Shown one piece after another: positions 1-9,595 of a stretch of DNA of 64,000 nucleotides (the first letter of the stretch is position 1; each line of letters begins with the position of its first letter). The position numbers were made by a program, and so were the translations under genes. The DNA comes from Euryhalocaulis caribicus (lineage in GTDB: Bacteria; Pseudomonadota; Alphaproteobacteria; Caulobacterales; Maricaulaceae). A model generated the notes under the pieces. The model saw only the letters and a list, made by a program, of their open reading frames with translations. It did no database searches and was not told where the DNA came from. The stretch is from NCBI RefSeq assembly GCF_000412185.1, contig NZ_ASJA01000007.1:91933-155932 (forward strand). Direction: 5' to 3'.

Positions 1-2
1 AC

Positions 3-1934
3 GTGCAGCGGATTATCGAGCTTTACCGCCGCTCCGGCCGGTTCGCCGCCACGGTCACGCCGAAGATCGTCCAGCAGCCGCAGAACCGTGTGGACCTGAT
101 TTTCGAGGTCTCGGAAGGTCCTGTGACGCATGTGCGCCGCATCAACTTCATCGGCAACGAAGAATTCTCTGACCGGCGCCTCCGCCGGGTTCTGGTGACC
201 GAAGAATCGCGTTTCTGGCGCTTCTTCTCGTCCAACGACAATTACGATCCCGACCGTCTGGAATATGATCGCGAACTCCTCCGCCAGTATTATGCGGACC
301 GAGGCTATGCGGATTTCCGAGTCGTGTCGGCGCTGGCCGAGCTGACGCCCGACCAGAAGGGTTTCTACATCACCTTCACGGTGGAAGAGGGCGTTCGCTA
401 CGATTTCGGCGAGATCACCGTTGAGACCGAACTGGACCAGCTGTCCGCCGAAGGTCTGCGCGCCTTTGTCGGGATTGATAGCGGCGACCAGTTTGACGGC
501 AGCGCAATCGAATCCGCGGTGGACTCCCTGACCTTCGCCGCCGGCACCTCGGGGTATGCTTTTGTCGATATTCGTCCGACGCTGAACCGGAACACCGAGG
601 AACAGACTGTCGATGTCACGTTCGAGGTCTCCGAAGGCCCGCGCGTTTACATCGAACGCATCGAGATCGTCGGCAATGAGCGTACGCTCGACCGCGTGAT
701 CCGGCGTGAAATGCAGCTTGTGGAAGGCGACGCCTTCAACCGCATCCTTCTGGACCGTTCCCGCAACCGGATTCGCGCGCTCGGCTTCTTTGAAGAAGTC
801 GAGATCGAGGAAACCGCCGGAACAATGGATGACCGGACAATCGTTCAGGTCGGCGTGACAGAACAGCCGACGGGCGAATTGTCCTTCGGCGCCGGCTTCT
901 CTTCTGTCGACGCGTTCCTGTTCGACCTGCAGGTCAGCGAACGTAATCTGCGCGGCCGGGGACAATTCCTGCGCTTCCGTATCTCGGCCAGTTCGCGGCG
1001 TCAGACCATCGATATCCGGTTTACAGAGCCGCGCTTCCTGGGCCGGAACTTGGCGGCGGGCTTTGACCTGTTCTCGATCCGGACGGACTTCTCGGACGAA
1101 GCGAACTTTGAAAGCCAGTCCACGGGCGCCGCGCTTCGCGTCGGGTTCCCGGTGTCGCGCGACGCTTCGCTGGGCCTGCGCTACATTATCCGTCAGGACG
1201 ATGTGGACGCCTTCTTCGGCGCGACAAGCTCGGTTCTGACCTCGCAAGGCGAAAGCCTCACCTCCCTGTTCGGTTACACGCTGCGCTGGGACAAGCGGAA
1301 CGATCCCATTCGCCCGACGCGCGGGTTTGATGTGTCCCTCAGTCAAGATTTCGCCGGAATTGGCGGCGATGTTCAGTATCTGAGAACCGAGATGCAGGGC
1401 ACGGTTTATCGCGGCATCTGGCGGCAGGTCGTTGCCAGCCTTAGCGGCGAAGCCGGCTACATCACGGGATGGGGCGGAGATACCGTTCGGATTAATGACC
1501 GTTTCTTCAAAGGCGGGAACAGTTTCCGCGGCTTCAAGGTGGCGGGCATCGGTCCGCGCGTTGTTCAGGAAGTCATGAACGAGGATGGCACGACCGAGTT
1601 GCGCTCGGGACAGGCGCTCGGCGGCAAGGCATACGCTATCGGCTCCGCGGAGTTGCGGTTCCCGCTGGGCCTGCCGGAGCAGTACGGCGTTGAAGGCGGA
1701 TTGTTCTCCGAATTCGGCGTGCTGGGCGTTCTCGATGAAGCCGACAAGAATTTGACCGGACTTGGCGAAGACACGTTCATTGAAGACGAGCTGGGCTTCA
1801 GGGCCTCCGTCGGCGTCAGCGTATTCTGGCGCTCGCCCTTCGGCCCGGTCCGCTTCGATTTCTCAGAGGTTCTCGCCCAGGAAGAGTATGACCGGACTGA
1901 AAGCTTCCGGTTCAGCACAAGTACCCAATTCTAG
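3..1934 (+). CDS. bamA: BamA, outer membrane protein assembly factor (5' end missing)
   Basis: Central beta-barrel subunit of the BAM complex, which folds and inserts outer-membrane proteins. The window starts inside the gene; the GTG at base 3 is only the first codon in frame. About 643 codons remain: several POTRA repeats (for example GPRVYIERIEIVGNE near codon 215), then the 16-strand barrel from about codon 290, with the conserved lid-loop motif SFRGF near codon 510 and a C-terminal Phe, the usual outer-membrane barrel signature. It is followed after 12 bp by ompH, whose ribosome binding site AGGAAGGA overlaps the bamA stop. The order bamA-ompH-lpxD is a standard proteobacterial arrangement. 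The first POTRA domain(s) and the signal peptide lie outside the window. Confidence 0.96.
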   Translation: MQRIIELYRRSGRFAATVTPKIVQQPQNRVDLIFEVSEGPVTHVRRINFIGNEEFSDRRLRRVLVTEESRFWRFFSSNDNYDPDRLEYDRELLRQYYADRGYADFRVVSALAELTPDQKGFYITFTVEEGVRYDFGEITVETELDQLSAEGLRAFVGIDSGDQFDGSAIESAVDSLTFAAGTSGYAFVDIRPTLNRNTEEQTVDVTFEVSEGPRVYIERIEIVGNERTLDRVIRREMQLVEGDAFNRILLDRSRNRIRALGFFEEVEIEETAGTMDDRTIVQVGVTEQPTGELSFGAGFSSVDAFLFDLQVSERNLRGRGQFLRFRISASSRRQTIDIRFTEPRFLGRNLAAGFDLFSIRTDFSDEANFESQSTGAALRVGFPVSRDASLGLRYIIRQDDVDAFFGATSSVLTSQGESLTSLFGYTLRWDKRNDPIRPTRGFDVSLSQDFAGIGGDVQYLRTEMQGTVYRGIWRQVVASLSGEAGYITGWGGDTVRINDRFFKGGNSFRGFKVAGIGPRVVQEVMNEDGTTELRSGQALGGKAYAIGSAELRFPLGLPEQYGVEGGLFSEFGVLGVLDEADKNLTGLGEDTFIEDELGFRASVGVSVFWRSPFGPVRFDFSEVLAQEEYDRTESFRFSTSTQF

Positions 1935-1946
1935 GAAGGAACAGAC

Positions 1947-2531
1947 ATGTTCGTCAGAATCGCCGCGCTTACCGCGGCCATCTTCATCACGTTCGTCAGC
2001 GTGGCTTCCGCGCAGCAAGTGCTCACGCTCAACCGTGAACGCGTGCTGACGGAATCCGCCGTTGGCAAACATATCGCCACGCGCATCGAGGCGATTGGCG
2101 CGCAGATCGATCAGGAACTGGCCGCGCAGCGCGCCCCGATCGAGCAGGAAGGCCAGCGCCTCAATGCGGAAACCCAGGCCCTGACATCTGAGTCCCTGCA
2201 GCAGCGCCCGGACCTCATGCAGCGTATTCAGGACCTGCAGACGCAAGGTCAGGAATTCCAGCGTGCGCAACAGAAGGCGATCCGCGAGCTTCAGGCCACC
2301 GAAGCGCAGGCTCTGCGCCCGGTCGGCGAAGCGCTTCAGCCGATCATCTCCAGCGTTGCGGAAGAACGCGGCGCTCTGGTTGTTCTGAATCAGGGCAATG
2401 TCGTCTATTCCGCGAACAGCACGGATGTGACCGCTGATGTCATCAGTCGTCTCGACGCGCAGCTGACGACGGTGGACGTCACGCGCGTGCGCCTGCCGGA
2501 ACAGCAGGCCGCGCAAGCGCAGCAGCAGTAA
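1947..2531 (+). CDS. ompH: Skp/OmpH family periplasmic chaperone
   Basis: Periplasmic holdase that carries unfolded outer-membrane proteins to BAM. The 194-residue product has a Sec signal peptide with likely cleavage after ASA (residue 22), then a long Gln/Glu/Ala-rich helical stretch (about 50-130) that would form the coiled-coil tentacles, and a C-terminal beta segment. The C-terminus is a Gln/Ala-rich tail. AGGAAGGA lies 6 bp before the ATG. It sits between bamA and lpxD, as in most proteobacteria. The sequence is divergent, so the family call rests on signal peptide, helix pattern and position together. Confidence 0.88.
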   Translation: MFVRIAALTAAIFITFVSVASAQQVLTLNRERVLTESAVGKHIATRIEAIGAQIDQELAAQRAPIEQEGQRLNAETQALTSESLQQRPDLMQRIQDLQTQGQEFQRAQQKAIRELQATEAQALRPVGEALQPIISSVAEERGALVVLNQGNVVYSANSTDVTADVISRLDAQLTTVDVTRVRLPEQQAAQAQQQ

Positions 2532-2555
2532 CAAAAACATTTCGCGGGTGAGCCG

Positions 2556-3584
2556 GTGCCGGTCGACGATCGCTTTTATGAACGCCTCGAACCGTTATCG
2601 ATTGAGACACTCGCGGATTTGACGCAGTCCCGGCTGGAGCGTGGATCCCGCGCTCCAGCCGTTTTGTCTGACGCGGACTCTCTTGAGCGCGCCGGCGAAC
2701 AAACCATCGCCTTTTGCTATGGCGCGGAACCGGCGCGTACATTGCCTGAAACCGGCGCGGGCGCAGTTTTCATTCAGGAAGACCTGCTGGACGCTTGCCT
2801 GAAATCCGGCGCCAGCGCCCTGATTGTTACCCATCCTGAAGCGGCCTTTTCCAAGGCGCTGGGCGCGCTTTTCCGGCCGCGCGATATCTTCTTTTCCGAT
2901 TCGCCCGTGTCCGCCGGCGCGGATATCCATGAGACCGCAAAACTGGCTCATGGCGTAGTGGTCGGGCCGGGCGCGTCCATCAGACCGAATGTCGAAATCG
3001 GGCCCTATGCCGTCATCGGGCCGGGCGTGGAGATTGGCGAGGGGACTCAAATCGGCGGCGGCTCCCAGCTCAGCTTTTCGATTGTCGGCGCGAATGTGAG
3101 CATCGGCGCGAATGCGGTGATCGGCGGCACGGGTTTTGGCATTGTGGAAAGCGCCGAAGGGCTGGTGGAGGCTCCGCATATCGGCCGCGTCATCATCGGC
3201 GAAGATGTGCGCGTTGGATCGGTGTGCACGATAGATCGCGGGCGCCTGGACGACACCGTCATAGGCCGCGCCACCAAAATCGATAATCACTGCCATATCG
3301 CGCATAATGTCCGGATCGGCGAGCGCTGCCTGATGGCGGCTTTTGCCGGCGTTTCCGGCAGCTGCGTCATCGGTGACGGGGTGATGTTTGGCGGCCGGGT
3401 CGGTGTCGGCGACCATATTTCGGTGGGCGACAATGCCCGCCTTGGCGCAGACGCCGCGCTGATGCGCGATGTTCCGGCGGGCGAGACCTGGCTTGGGTCG
3501 CCCGCCAAGCCCGCGCGCAGTTTTTTCCGCGAGGTGGCGACGCTGGAGCGCCTGTCCGGCAATCGAAAGAAGGGCAATAAGTGA
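2556..3584 (+). CDS. lpxD: UDP-3-O-(3-hydroxyacyl)glucosamine N-acyltransferase LpxD
   Basis: Third step of lipid A synthesis: transfers a hydroxyacyl chain from acyl-ACP to the 2-amino group of UDP-3-O-acyl-glucosamine. The 342-residue protein has an N-terminal uridine-binding region (1-120) and a left-handed beta helix of hexapeptide repeats (about 125-310) with the IAHNV motif carrying the likely catalytic His near residue 250. Start is GTG at 2556, preceded by GGGTGAG. The stop overlaps the fabZ GTG start by 4 bp (GTGA), indicating translational coupling. Confidence 0.95.
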   Translation: MPVDDRFYERLEPLSIETLADLTQSRLERGSRAPAVLSDADSLERAGEQTIAFCYGAEPARTLPETGAGAVFIQEDLLDACLKSGASALIVTHPEAAFSKALGALFRPRDIFFSDSPVSAGADIHETAKLAHGVVVGPGASIRPNVEIGPYAVIGPGVEIGEGTQIGGGSQLSFSIVGANVSIGANAVIGGTGFGIVESAEGLVEAPHIGRVIIGEDVRVGSVCTIDRGRLDDTVIGRATKIDNHCHIAHNVRIGERCLMAAFAGVSGSCVIGDGVMFGGRVGVGDHISVGDNARLGADAALMRDVPAGETWLGSPAKPARSFFREVATLERLSGNRKKGNK

Positions 3585-4027
3585 CCGATCTCGATCGTAA
3601 TGAACTGATGAAGTGGATACCCCATCGCGATCCATTTCTCCTGATCGATCACGCCGAAGATTTTCAGGCGGGCGAAAGCCTGACCGGGGTCAAGAATGTC
3701 ACGCCTGACGAGCCTTATTTTCCAGGCCATTTTCCCGGCAAACCCGTCATGCCCGGCGTTCTGATCCTTGAAGCCATGGCGCAGACTGGCGCGGCGCTGG
3801 CTGCAAAGTCTCTGGATGTAGACCCGGCCTCCGGCGTCATATTGTTCGCCACTGTGGAGCGCGCGCGGTTCCGCCGTCCGGTCGCGCCGGGCGACACGCT
3901 GAAGCTGCCGGTCAAATTGCTGAACACGCGGCATGGCCTCTACAAATTCCAGGGCGAAGCCTGGGTCGGAGAAAACAAGGCGGCGGAAGCCAGTTTCGCC
4001 GCAAAGTTCGTGGAGGGCGCGCGATGA
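3581..4027 (+). CDS. fabZ: 3-hydroxyacyl-ACP dehydratase FabZ
   Basis: Dehydrates 3-hydroxyacyl-ACP in fatty acid elongation and so competes with lipid A synthesis for hydroxyacyl-ACP. The 148-residue hot-dog fold protein has [12 protein letters not shown] with catalytic His50 and the partner Glu64 in LILEAMAQ. Start is GTG, overlapping the lpxD stop by 4 bp; the stop overlaps the lpxA ATG by 4 bp (ATGA). Being placed between lpxD and lpxA is the classic arrangement that couples fatty acid and lipid A supply. Confidence 0.96.
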   Translation: MTDLDRNELMKWIPHRDPFLLIDHAEDFQAGESLTGVKNVTPDEPYFPGHFPGKPVMPGVLILEAMAQTGAALAAKSLDVDPASGVILFATVERARFRRPVAPGDTLKLPVKLLNTRHGLYKFQGEAWVGENKAAEASFAAKFVEGAR

Positions 4028-4821
4028 ACGCTCCCCGTATTGATCCCACAGCTATCGTGGACCCTGCGGCCGAGCTGCATGACGGCGTTGTTATCGGGCC
4101 CTACTGCACGGTTGGCCCGCGGGTCACGCTCAAGCCGCGCGTCCAGCTTATCTCTCATGTCACCGTGTCCGGCCGCACGACAATCGGGGAAGACACGGTC
4201 GTTCATCCGTTCAGCGCGCTGGGGTTTCCGCCGCAGGATTTCAAATACAAGGGCGAAGACACGCGCCTTATCATCGGCCAGCGCAACATCATCCGGGAGC
4301 ATGTCACGATGCATCCCGGCACCGGCGTCGGGCGCGGGGAAACGCGCGTCGGCGATGACGGTTACTACATGATCGGTTCGCACATCGCCCATGACTGCAT
4401 CATCGGCGACCGTGTCACCTTCGCCAATAACGGCACATTGGGCGGTTATGTGCAGATCGGCGATTATGTGATGCTGGGCGGGCTGGCCGCCGTGCATCAG
4501 CATTGCCGTATCGGCCGGCACTCTTTCGTCGCGGGCGGCGCCATCCTGACCAATGACGTCATTCCGTTCGGCATGGTCCAGGGCAATACGGCGCGTCTGG
4601 CGGGCCTCAACCTTGTCGGCCTGAAGCGCCGCGGATTTTCGCGCCAGACCATTCACGACCTGCGCGCGGCCTACCGCCTGCTGTTTGCGCGGGAGGGCAC
4701 ATTCAAGGAGCGCATCGCGGACGCCAAATCGCTGTTTGCCGACAGGCCGGAAGTCATGGAAATCGTCGATTTCATCAGCGGCGAGGCGGAACGCCCGCTC
4801 TGCCTGCCCGACCGGGACTAG
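4024..4821 (+). CDS. lpxA: UDP-N-acetylglucosamine O-acyltransferase LpxA
   Basis: First step of lipid A synthesis: acylation of UDP-GlcNAc at the 3-OH from hydroxyacyl-ACP. 265 residues, the usual family length: beta helix of hexapeptide repeats (about 1-190) with the catalytic His in GSHIAHDC (residue 123), then a C-terminal helical domain. ATG overlaps the fabZ stop. The substrate-selecting region [20 protein letters not shown] is typical of LpxA. Followed 4 bp later by lpxI. Confidence 0.96.
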   Translation: MNAPRIDPTAIVDPAAELHDGVVIGPYCTVGPRVTLKPRVQLISHVTVSGRTTIGEDTVVHPFSALGFPPQDFKYKGEDTRLIIGQRNIIREHVTMHPGTGVGRGETRVGDDGYYMIGSHIAHDCIIGDRVTFANNGTLGGYVQIGDYVMLGGLAAVHQHCRIGRHSFVAGGAILTNDVIPFGMVQGNTARLAGLNLVGLKRRGFSRQTIHDLRAAYRLLFAREGTFKERIADAKSLFADRPEVMEIVDFISGEAERPLCLPDRD

Positions 4822-4825
4822 CGCC

Positions 4826-5653
4826 ATGCTCGGCCTGATCGCCGGCGCGGGAGAGTTGCCCGTCGCGATAGCTGACGGGACGGATGAGGAAATTTACGTT
4901 GTCCGTTTGAAGGGCCTCGCCGATCCGGCGCTGGAGGGCCGTCCGGGCGGGGAATTCTCGCTGGGTCAGTTGGGCGGCGTGATTGAGGCCCTGAAATCAG
5001 CCGGCGTCGCGCGGGTCATGTTTGCCGGCTATGTCGACCGGCCTGATTTTTCCACGCTCAAACCGGACTGGCGCGGCGCCCGTGCCTTGCCGCGCATCAT
5101 TGCCGCTGCCACGCGCGGCGATGATGCGCTGTTACGCGCCGTCCTCGCTGAATTCGAGCGTGAAGGGTTCGAGATCGTCCCGGTCGAGTCCGCTCTGGAA
5201 ACTCTGTTGGCGGAGCCTGTCCTGCTGACAGGAACAGAGCCTCGCGAGACGGATAAAATCGACATTGAGACAGCGATTGCCGCCGCCCGCGCCATTGGCG
5301 CGCTTGATATCGGTCAGGCGGCTGTAGCTTGCGCTGGTCTCGTTCTGGCGGTTGAAGCGCAGGAAGGCACGGACGCCATGCTGCGCCGGGTTGCCGGTCT
5401 GCCTTTACGCCTGCGCGGATCCGCGGACCAGCCGCGCGGCGTGCTCGCCAAGGCTCCCAAGCCGGTTCAGGATCGCCGGGTGGATCTCCCGGCGATCGGC
5501 GTCCAGACCGTTCAGGGCGCGGCGGCGGCCGGACTGGCCGGCATCGCGGTGGAAGCGGGCGGCGCGTTGATCATCAACAAGGCCGCCGTTGCCGCCGCCG
5601 CGGACGCCGCAGGCATATTCGTCATGGGCGTTGCCCCGGACCATGCGCGCTAG
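4826..5653 (+). CDS. lpxI: UDP-2,3-diacylglucosamine pyrophosphatase LpxI
   Basis: Hydrolyses UDP-2,3-diacylglucosamine to lipid X, the step before LpxB. This is the LpxI (DUF1009) family used by alphaproteobacteria instead of LpxH. The 275-residue protein begins MLGLIAGAGELP; the reading frame is open further upstream, but this ATG, 4 bp after the lpxA stop, matches the family N-terminus. The C-terminal domain contains conserved TEPRETDKID- and LAKAPKPVQDRRVDLPAIG-like segments. Its end overlaps the start of lpxB by 11 bp. Confidence 0.94.
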   Translation: MLGLIAGAGELPVAIADGTDEEIYVVRLKGLADPALEGRPGGEFSLGQLGGVIEALKSAGVARVMFAGYVDRPDFSTLKPDWRGARALPRIIAAATRGDDALLRAVLAEFEREGFEIVPVESALETLLAEPVLLTGTEPRETDKIDIETAIAAARAIGALDIGQAAVACAGLVLAVEAQEGTDAMLRRVAGLPLRLRGSADQPRGVLAKAPKPVQDRRVDLPAIGVQTVQGAAAAGLAGIAVEAGGALIINKAAVAAAADAAGIFVMGVAPDHAR

Positions 5654-6803
5654 AAGCCCGCATATCTATCTGGTCGCCGCAGAGGCGTCCGGGGACGCGC
5701 TGGGCGCGGAACTAGCCGCGGCTCTGCAGGCGCAAGCCGCTGACATTGCGTTGAGCGGGGTGGGTGGCACGCGCATGGCGAGACAGGGCGTGGAGTCGCT
5801 GTTCGATATTTCTGATCTGTCTGTCCTGGGCTTTATCGAAGGCATAAAAGCCTATCCGCGCGTTGTCCGGCGGGCGGATGAGACAGCGGAAGATATCGTT
5901 CGCGCCGCGCCTGACGCGGTCGTGCTTATCGATTCCTGGGGGTTTACGTTGCGTGTGGCGCAGCGCGTCCGGAAACGCGCCCCGCACATAAAGCTCGTGA
6001 AATATGTCGGGCCACAGGTCTGGGCGACGCGTCCCGGCCGCGCGCGCACGCTGGCGCATGCGGTCGACCATCTTCTAACCATTCATCCATTCGACGCGCC
6101 CTTGTTTGAAGAGGAGGGGCTGAAGACCAGCTTCGTCGGCAACCCGGCGCTGTGGCGGGGTTCAGACTCCGGCGATGGAACATTGTTCCGCGTGACGCAT
6201 GGCCTTGCGCCCGATGACCCCGTTCTGATGATCCTGTTCGGGTCCCGGAGCGCGGAGATCGAACGTCTTTTTGAACCCTTCGAAGCCGCCGCAGCCAGCC
6301 TTGTCGCGCAACAGCCGGGCTTGCGTCTGATCGTCCCGGTCGCTGACTCAATCAGACCGCTCCTCGAGCCCAGGCTTGCCGAAAGCCACGCTTTGAGCGG
6401 GGCCATAGTGGTGGGCGAAAATGATCGCTATGACGCGTTCGCCGCCGCGGACGCGGCCATTGCCTGTTCCGGCACGGTGACTTCAGAGCTGGCGCTGGCG
6501 GGCGTGCCCGCTGTGGTTGGCTATCGCCTCTCGCCAGTGACCCATTTCATCGCAAAACGTCTGATGCGGGCGCCCTATATTTCACTGGTGAATATCGCGG
6601 CGAACGAAAAATTGATGCCTGAGTTCGTTCAGGATGAATGCACGGGCGAGGCGCTGTGCGCTGCGGCCCGGGAGCTTCTGGGCAATGATGCGTTGCGCAA
6701 TGAAAAGCGCCGCCTGCTGCGGCAGACGGCGCTTGAAATGAAAGGCGATGGCGCGCCGCCGTCAGAGACCGCGGCTCGCATCATTCTGGAACTGATCGCC
6801 TAG
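5643..6803 (+). CDS. lpxB: Lipid-A-disaccharide synthase LpxB
   Basis: GT19 glycosyltransferase joining lipid X and UDP-2,3-diacylglucosamine into the lipid A disaccharide at the inner membrane. 386 residues from the ATG at 5643 ([18 protein letters not shown]); an upstream in-frame ATG lies inside lpxI and gives no family-like sequence. Visible motifs are AAEASGD near the N-terminus and the sugar-nucleotide site region around [15 protein letters not shown]. It overlaps lpxI by 11 bp, so this is the last gene of the bamA-lpxB run. Its stop TAG overlaps the gltA stop on the other strand within one CTAG. Confidence 0.95.
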   Translation: MRARSPHIYLVAAEASGDALGAELAAALQAQAADIALSGVGGTRMARQGVESLFDISDLSVLGFIEGIKAYPRVVRRADETAEDIVRAAPDAVVLIDSWGFTLRVAQRVRKRAPHIKLVKYVGPQVWATRPGRARTLAHAVDHLLTIHPFDAPLFEEEGLKTSFVGNPALWRGSDSGDGTLFRVTHGLAPDDPVLMILFGSRSAEIERLFEPFEAAAASLVAQQPGLRLIVPVADSIRPLLEPRLAESHALSGAIVVGENDRYDAFAAADAAIACSGTVTSELALAGVPAVVGYRLSPVTHFIAKRLMRAPYISLVNIAANEKLMPEFVQDECTGEALCAAARELLGNDALRNEKRRLLRQTALEMKGDGAPPSETAARIILELIA

Positions 6804-8104
6804 CGGCTGGAGAGCGCCGTGTAGTCGCGCTCCGTAGCGCCGGTATACAGCTGGCGCGGGCGGCCGATGCGCTGGTTCGGATCTTCCAGCATCTCCTGCC
6901 ACTGCGCGATCCAGCCGACCGTGCGGGCCAGCGCGAACAGCACCGTGAACATGGAAGTCGGGAAGCCCATCGCTTTCAGCGTGATGCCCGAATAGAAGTC
7001 GATGTTCGGGTAGAGCTTCTTCTCGACGAAATACTCGTCTTCCAGAGCGATCTTCTCCAGCTCCATGGCGATATCGAGAAGCGGATCGTCCTTAATGCCC
7101 AGCTCGCCCAGAACTTCGTGCGCGGTTTTCTGCATCACCTTGGCGCGCGGATCGTAGTTCTTGTAGACGCGGTGACCAAAGCCCATCAGACGGAACGGAT
7201 CGTTCTTGTCCTTGGCCTTGTCGATATATTCCGGAATCCGGTCGACGCTGCCGATTTCCGCCAGCATTTTCAGCGCCGCTTCGTTGGCGCCGCCATGCGC
7301 GGGCCCCCACAGGCACGCCACGCCCGCCGCGATACAGGCGAACGGATTGGCGCCGGAGGAACCGGCCAGACGCACCGTGGAAGTGGAGGCGTTCTGCTCG
7401 TGATCGGCGTGCAGCGTGAAAATCCGGTCCATGGCGCGGACAAGAGTCGGGCTTACTTCGTAATCTTCCGCCGGCACGGCAAAGCACATGCGCAGGAAAT
7501 TTTCGGCATAGCTGAGATCGTTGCTGGGCGTGATGAAGGGCTGGCCGATGTGGTACTTATAGGCGCGCGCCGCGATGGTCGGCATTTTCGCGATCATGCG
7601 GTGGCTCGCCACCATGCGCTGATGCGGGTCCGTGATATCCGTGGAGTCGTGATAGAAAGCGGACAGCGCGCCGACAGCACCGACCATGATCGCCATGGGG
7701 TGCGCGTCGCGGCGGAAACCATTGAAGAACTGGTCGAACTGGGTGTGCAGCATCGTGTGGTGCGTGATGCTGTCTGTGAACGTGTCCAGCTCGTCGCCCT
7801 TGGGCAGCTCGCCATTCAGCAGCAGGTAGCAGACTTCCAGGAAGTTGGACTGTTCGGCCAGCTGATCGATCGGATAACCGCGATAGAGCAGGGTGCCTTC
7901 ATCGCCATCGATGAAGGTGATCTTGGATTCACAGCTGGCGGTTGAGGCGAATCCGGGATCGAACGTGAACGCGCCGGAATTCTTGTACAGGCCGCGCACA
8001 TCGACGACGTCCGGACCCAGCGTGCCTTTATAGACGGGCAGGGTGACGTTTTCGCCCTTCAGGCCGATCTTCGCTTCGCCGCCTTCTTTGATATTGCTTT
8101 CCAT
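6800..8104 (-). CDS. gltA: Citrate synthase, type II
   Basis: Condenses oxaloacetate and acetyl-CoA at the entry to the TCA cycle. 434 residues, the size of hexameric Gram-negative type II enzymes. Catalytic motifs seen: the His in [11 protein letters not shown], the His in [15 protein letters not shown] and the Asp in PNIDFYSG. The N-terminal small beta domain with clustered charged residues is present. It lies 50 bp downstream of gltX in the same direction, so the two may be co-transcribed. The 3' end overlaps lpxB tail to tail by 4 bp. Confidence 0.97.
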   Translation of the reverse strand: MESNIKEGGEAKIGLKGENVTLPVYKGTLGPDVVDVRGLYKNSGAFTFDPGFASTASCESKITFIDGDEGTLLYRGYPIDQLAEQSNFLEVCYLLLNGELPKGDELDTFTDSITHHTMLHTQFDQFFNGFRRDAHPMAIMVGAVGALSAFYHDSTDITDPHQRMVASHRMIAKMPTIAARAYKYHIGQPFITPSNDLSYAENFLRMCFAVPAEDYEVSPTLVRAMDRIFTLHADHEQNASTSTVRLAGSSGANPFACIAAGVACLWGPAHGGANEAALKMLAEIGSVDRIPEYIDKAKDKNDPFRLMGFGHRVYKNYDPRAKVMQKTAHEVLGELGIKDDPLLDIAMELEKIALEDEYFVEKKLYPNIDFYSGITLKAMGFPTSMFTVLFALARTVGWIAQWQEMLEDPNQRIGRPRQLYTGATERDYTALSSR

Positions 8105-8154
8105 TATTCGTCCTCGTTCTGATGTCTGCGGCCCGAAGCGAGCCTCTCAAATTC

Positions 8155-9546
8155 TTATATCTGGTCCGAAATCCGGCCCAGGGATTCATCGCGGCCAAGC
8201 GCGGCCAGCGTATCTGACAGGTCCGGCGCGGGCGCGCCTGCGGTCAGTACCGCCCGGAGCGGCGCTCCAACCTTGCCGAAACCAACGCCTTCTTCTTCTG
8301 CGAATGCTTTCAACGCGTCGCCGAGCGCCGGCGCCGACCAGTCATCCAGCGCGCCCAGCGCGTCTTTTAGACGGTTCAGCCGTTCTGTTGCATCGTCATT
8401 CAGAGATTTGGCGATCTTTCCCGTGATCTCAAGCGGACGCGATGCAAACAGAAAGGCGGTCTGGTCCGCCAGTTCATTGATGGTTTTGGCGCGCGGCTTC
8501 AATGCGGGCATGGCGGCGATCAGCTGATCGCGTTTCTGCGCGGGTTTTTTAGCGGCGCCTTCGCTTTCAAGGCGCGCAATAACCAGATCGGCAAGACGGG
8601 CATCGTCGGCGTCGCGCAAATGATGCGCGTTGACGCTCGCCATTTTCTCCAGGTCCAGACGCGGCGCGGCCTTGTTGATCGCATCCAGCGCGAAGACCTT
8701 GATCACCTCGTCATCGGTGAAAATCTCCTGATCGCCGTGCGACCATCCAAGACGCAGCAGATAATTGCGCAGACCTTCCGGCAACATGCCCATATCGCGA
8801 TACGCTTCAACGCCCAGCGCGCCGTGGCGCTTGGACAGTTTGGCGCCGTCATCGCCGTGAATCAGCGGCACATGGGCAAAAACCGGCTTGCCCCAGCCCA
8901 GCGCATCATAGATTTGCGATTGCCTTGCCGCGTTCACCAGATGATCATCGCCACGGATGACATGTGTGATGCCCATATCATGATCGTCGACGACGACGGC
9001 CAGCATATAGGTGGGCGTGCCATCGGCGCGCAGCAGCACCAGATCGTCGAACGTCTTGTTCGCGAACCGGACCTCGCCCTGCACTTCGTCATGAATGACC
9101 GTTTCGCCGTCATCAGGGGCGCGGAACCGGACGACGAAGCTCCCTTCGCCAGTGTCTTTGCGGTCGCGCCATGGAGAACGGAACGCATGGCCGGCTTCGT
9201 GCGCTCTGGCGCGTTCGGCGTCGGCTTCCTCGGGCGTCAGATAGCAGCGATAGGCGCCGCCGCGCTCCAGCAATTCATAGGCGGCTTCCGTATGACGATC
9301 CTGCTGTTTCGACTGATAGACGGGGTCCTCGTCCGGGGACAGGCCCAGCCAGTCGAGGCCTTCGTGAATCGCATCCACCGCCGCCTGGGTGGAGCGCGCC
9401 CGGTCGGTGTCCTCGATACGGATCAGGAATTTTCCGTTGTTCGCACGCGCGAACAACCAGTTGAAAAGCGCGGTGCGCGCGCCCCCGATATGGAGGAATC
9501 CGGTGGGCGAGGGCGCGAACCGGGTAACGACGGTTTCAGACGGCAT
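8155..9546 (-). CDS. gltX: Glutamate-tRNA ligase
   Basis: Class I aminoacyl-tRNA synthetase charging tRNA-Glu (and possibly tRNA-Gln in bacteria using GatCAB). The ATG at 9546 gives 463 residues starting MPSETVVTRFAPSPTG; AAAGAGA lies just upstream. The frame is open to 9789 but the extra 81 codons are low-complexity and not family-like. HIGH-type motif is FLHIGGAR; the KMSKS equivalent is KLSKRHG. Divergent from comEC (49 bp gap). Confidence 0.95.
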   Translation of the reverse strand: MPSETVVTRFAPSPTGFLHIGGARTALFNWLFARANNGKFLIRIEDTDRARSTQAAVDAIHEGLDWLGLSPDEDPVYQSKQQDRHTEAAYELLERGGAYRCYLTPEEADAERARAHEAGHAFRSPWRDRKDTGEGSFVVRFRAPDDGETVIHDEVQGEVRFANKTFDDLVLLRADGTPTYMLAVVVDDHDMGITHVIRGDDHLVNAARQSQIYDALGWGKPVFAHVPLIHGDDGAKLSKRHGALGVEAYRDMGMLPEGLRNYLLRLGWSHGDQEIFTDDEVIKVFALDAINKAAPRLDLEKMASVNAHHLRDADDARLADLVIARLESEGAAKKPAQKRDQLIAAMPALKPRAKTINELADQTAFLFASRPLEITGKIAKSLNDDATERLNRLKDALGALDDWSAPALGDALKAFAEEEGVGFGKVGAPLRAVLTAGAPAPDLSDTLAALGRDESLGRISDQI

Positions 9547-9595
9547 AATCTCTTTGAGCTGTTGATGCCTGAGCGGCTTTGGCGCGGTTGATACC

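Noticed and set aside
2595..3635. 346-codon frame on the minus strand over lpxD
   Set aside because: Shadow of lpxD; composition without any recognisable fold and no ribosome binding site.
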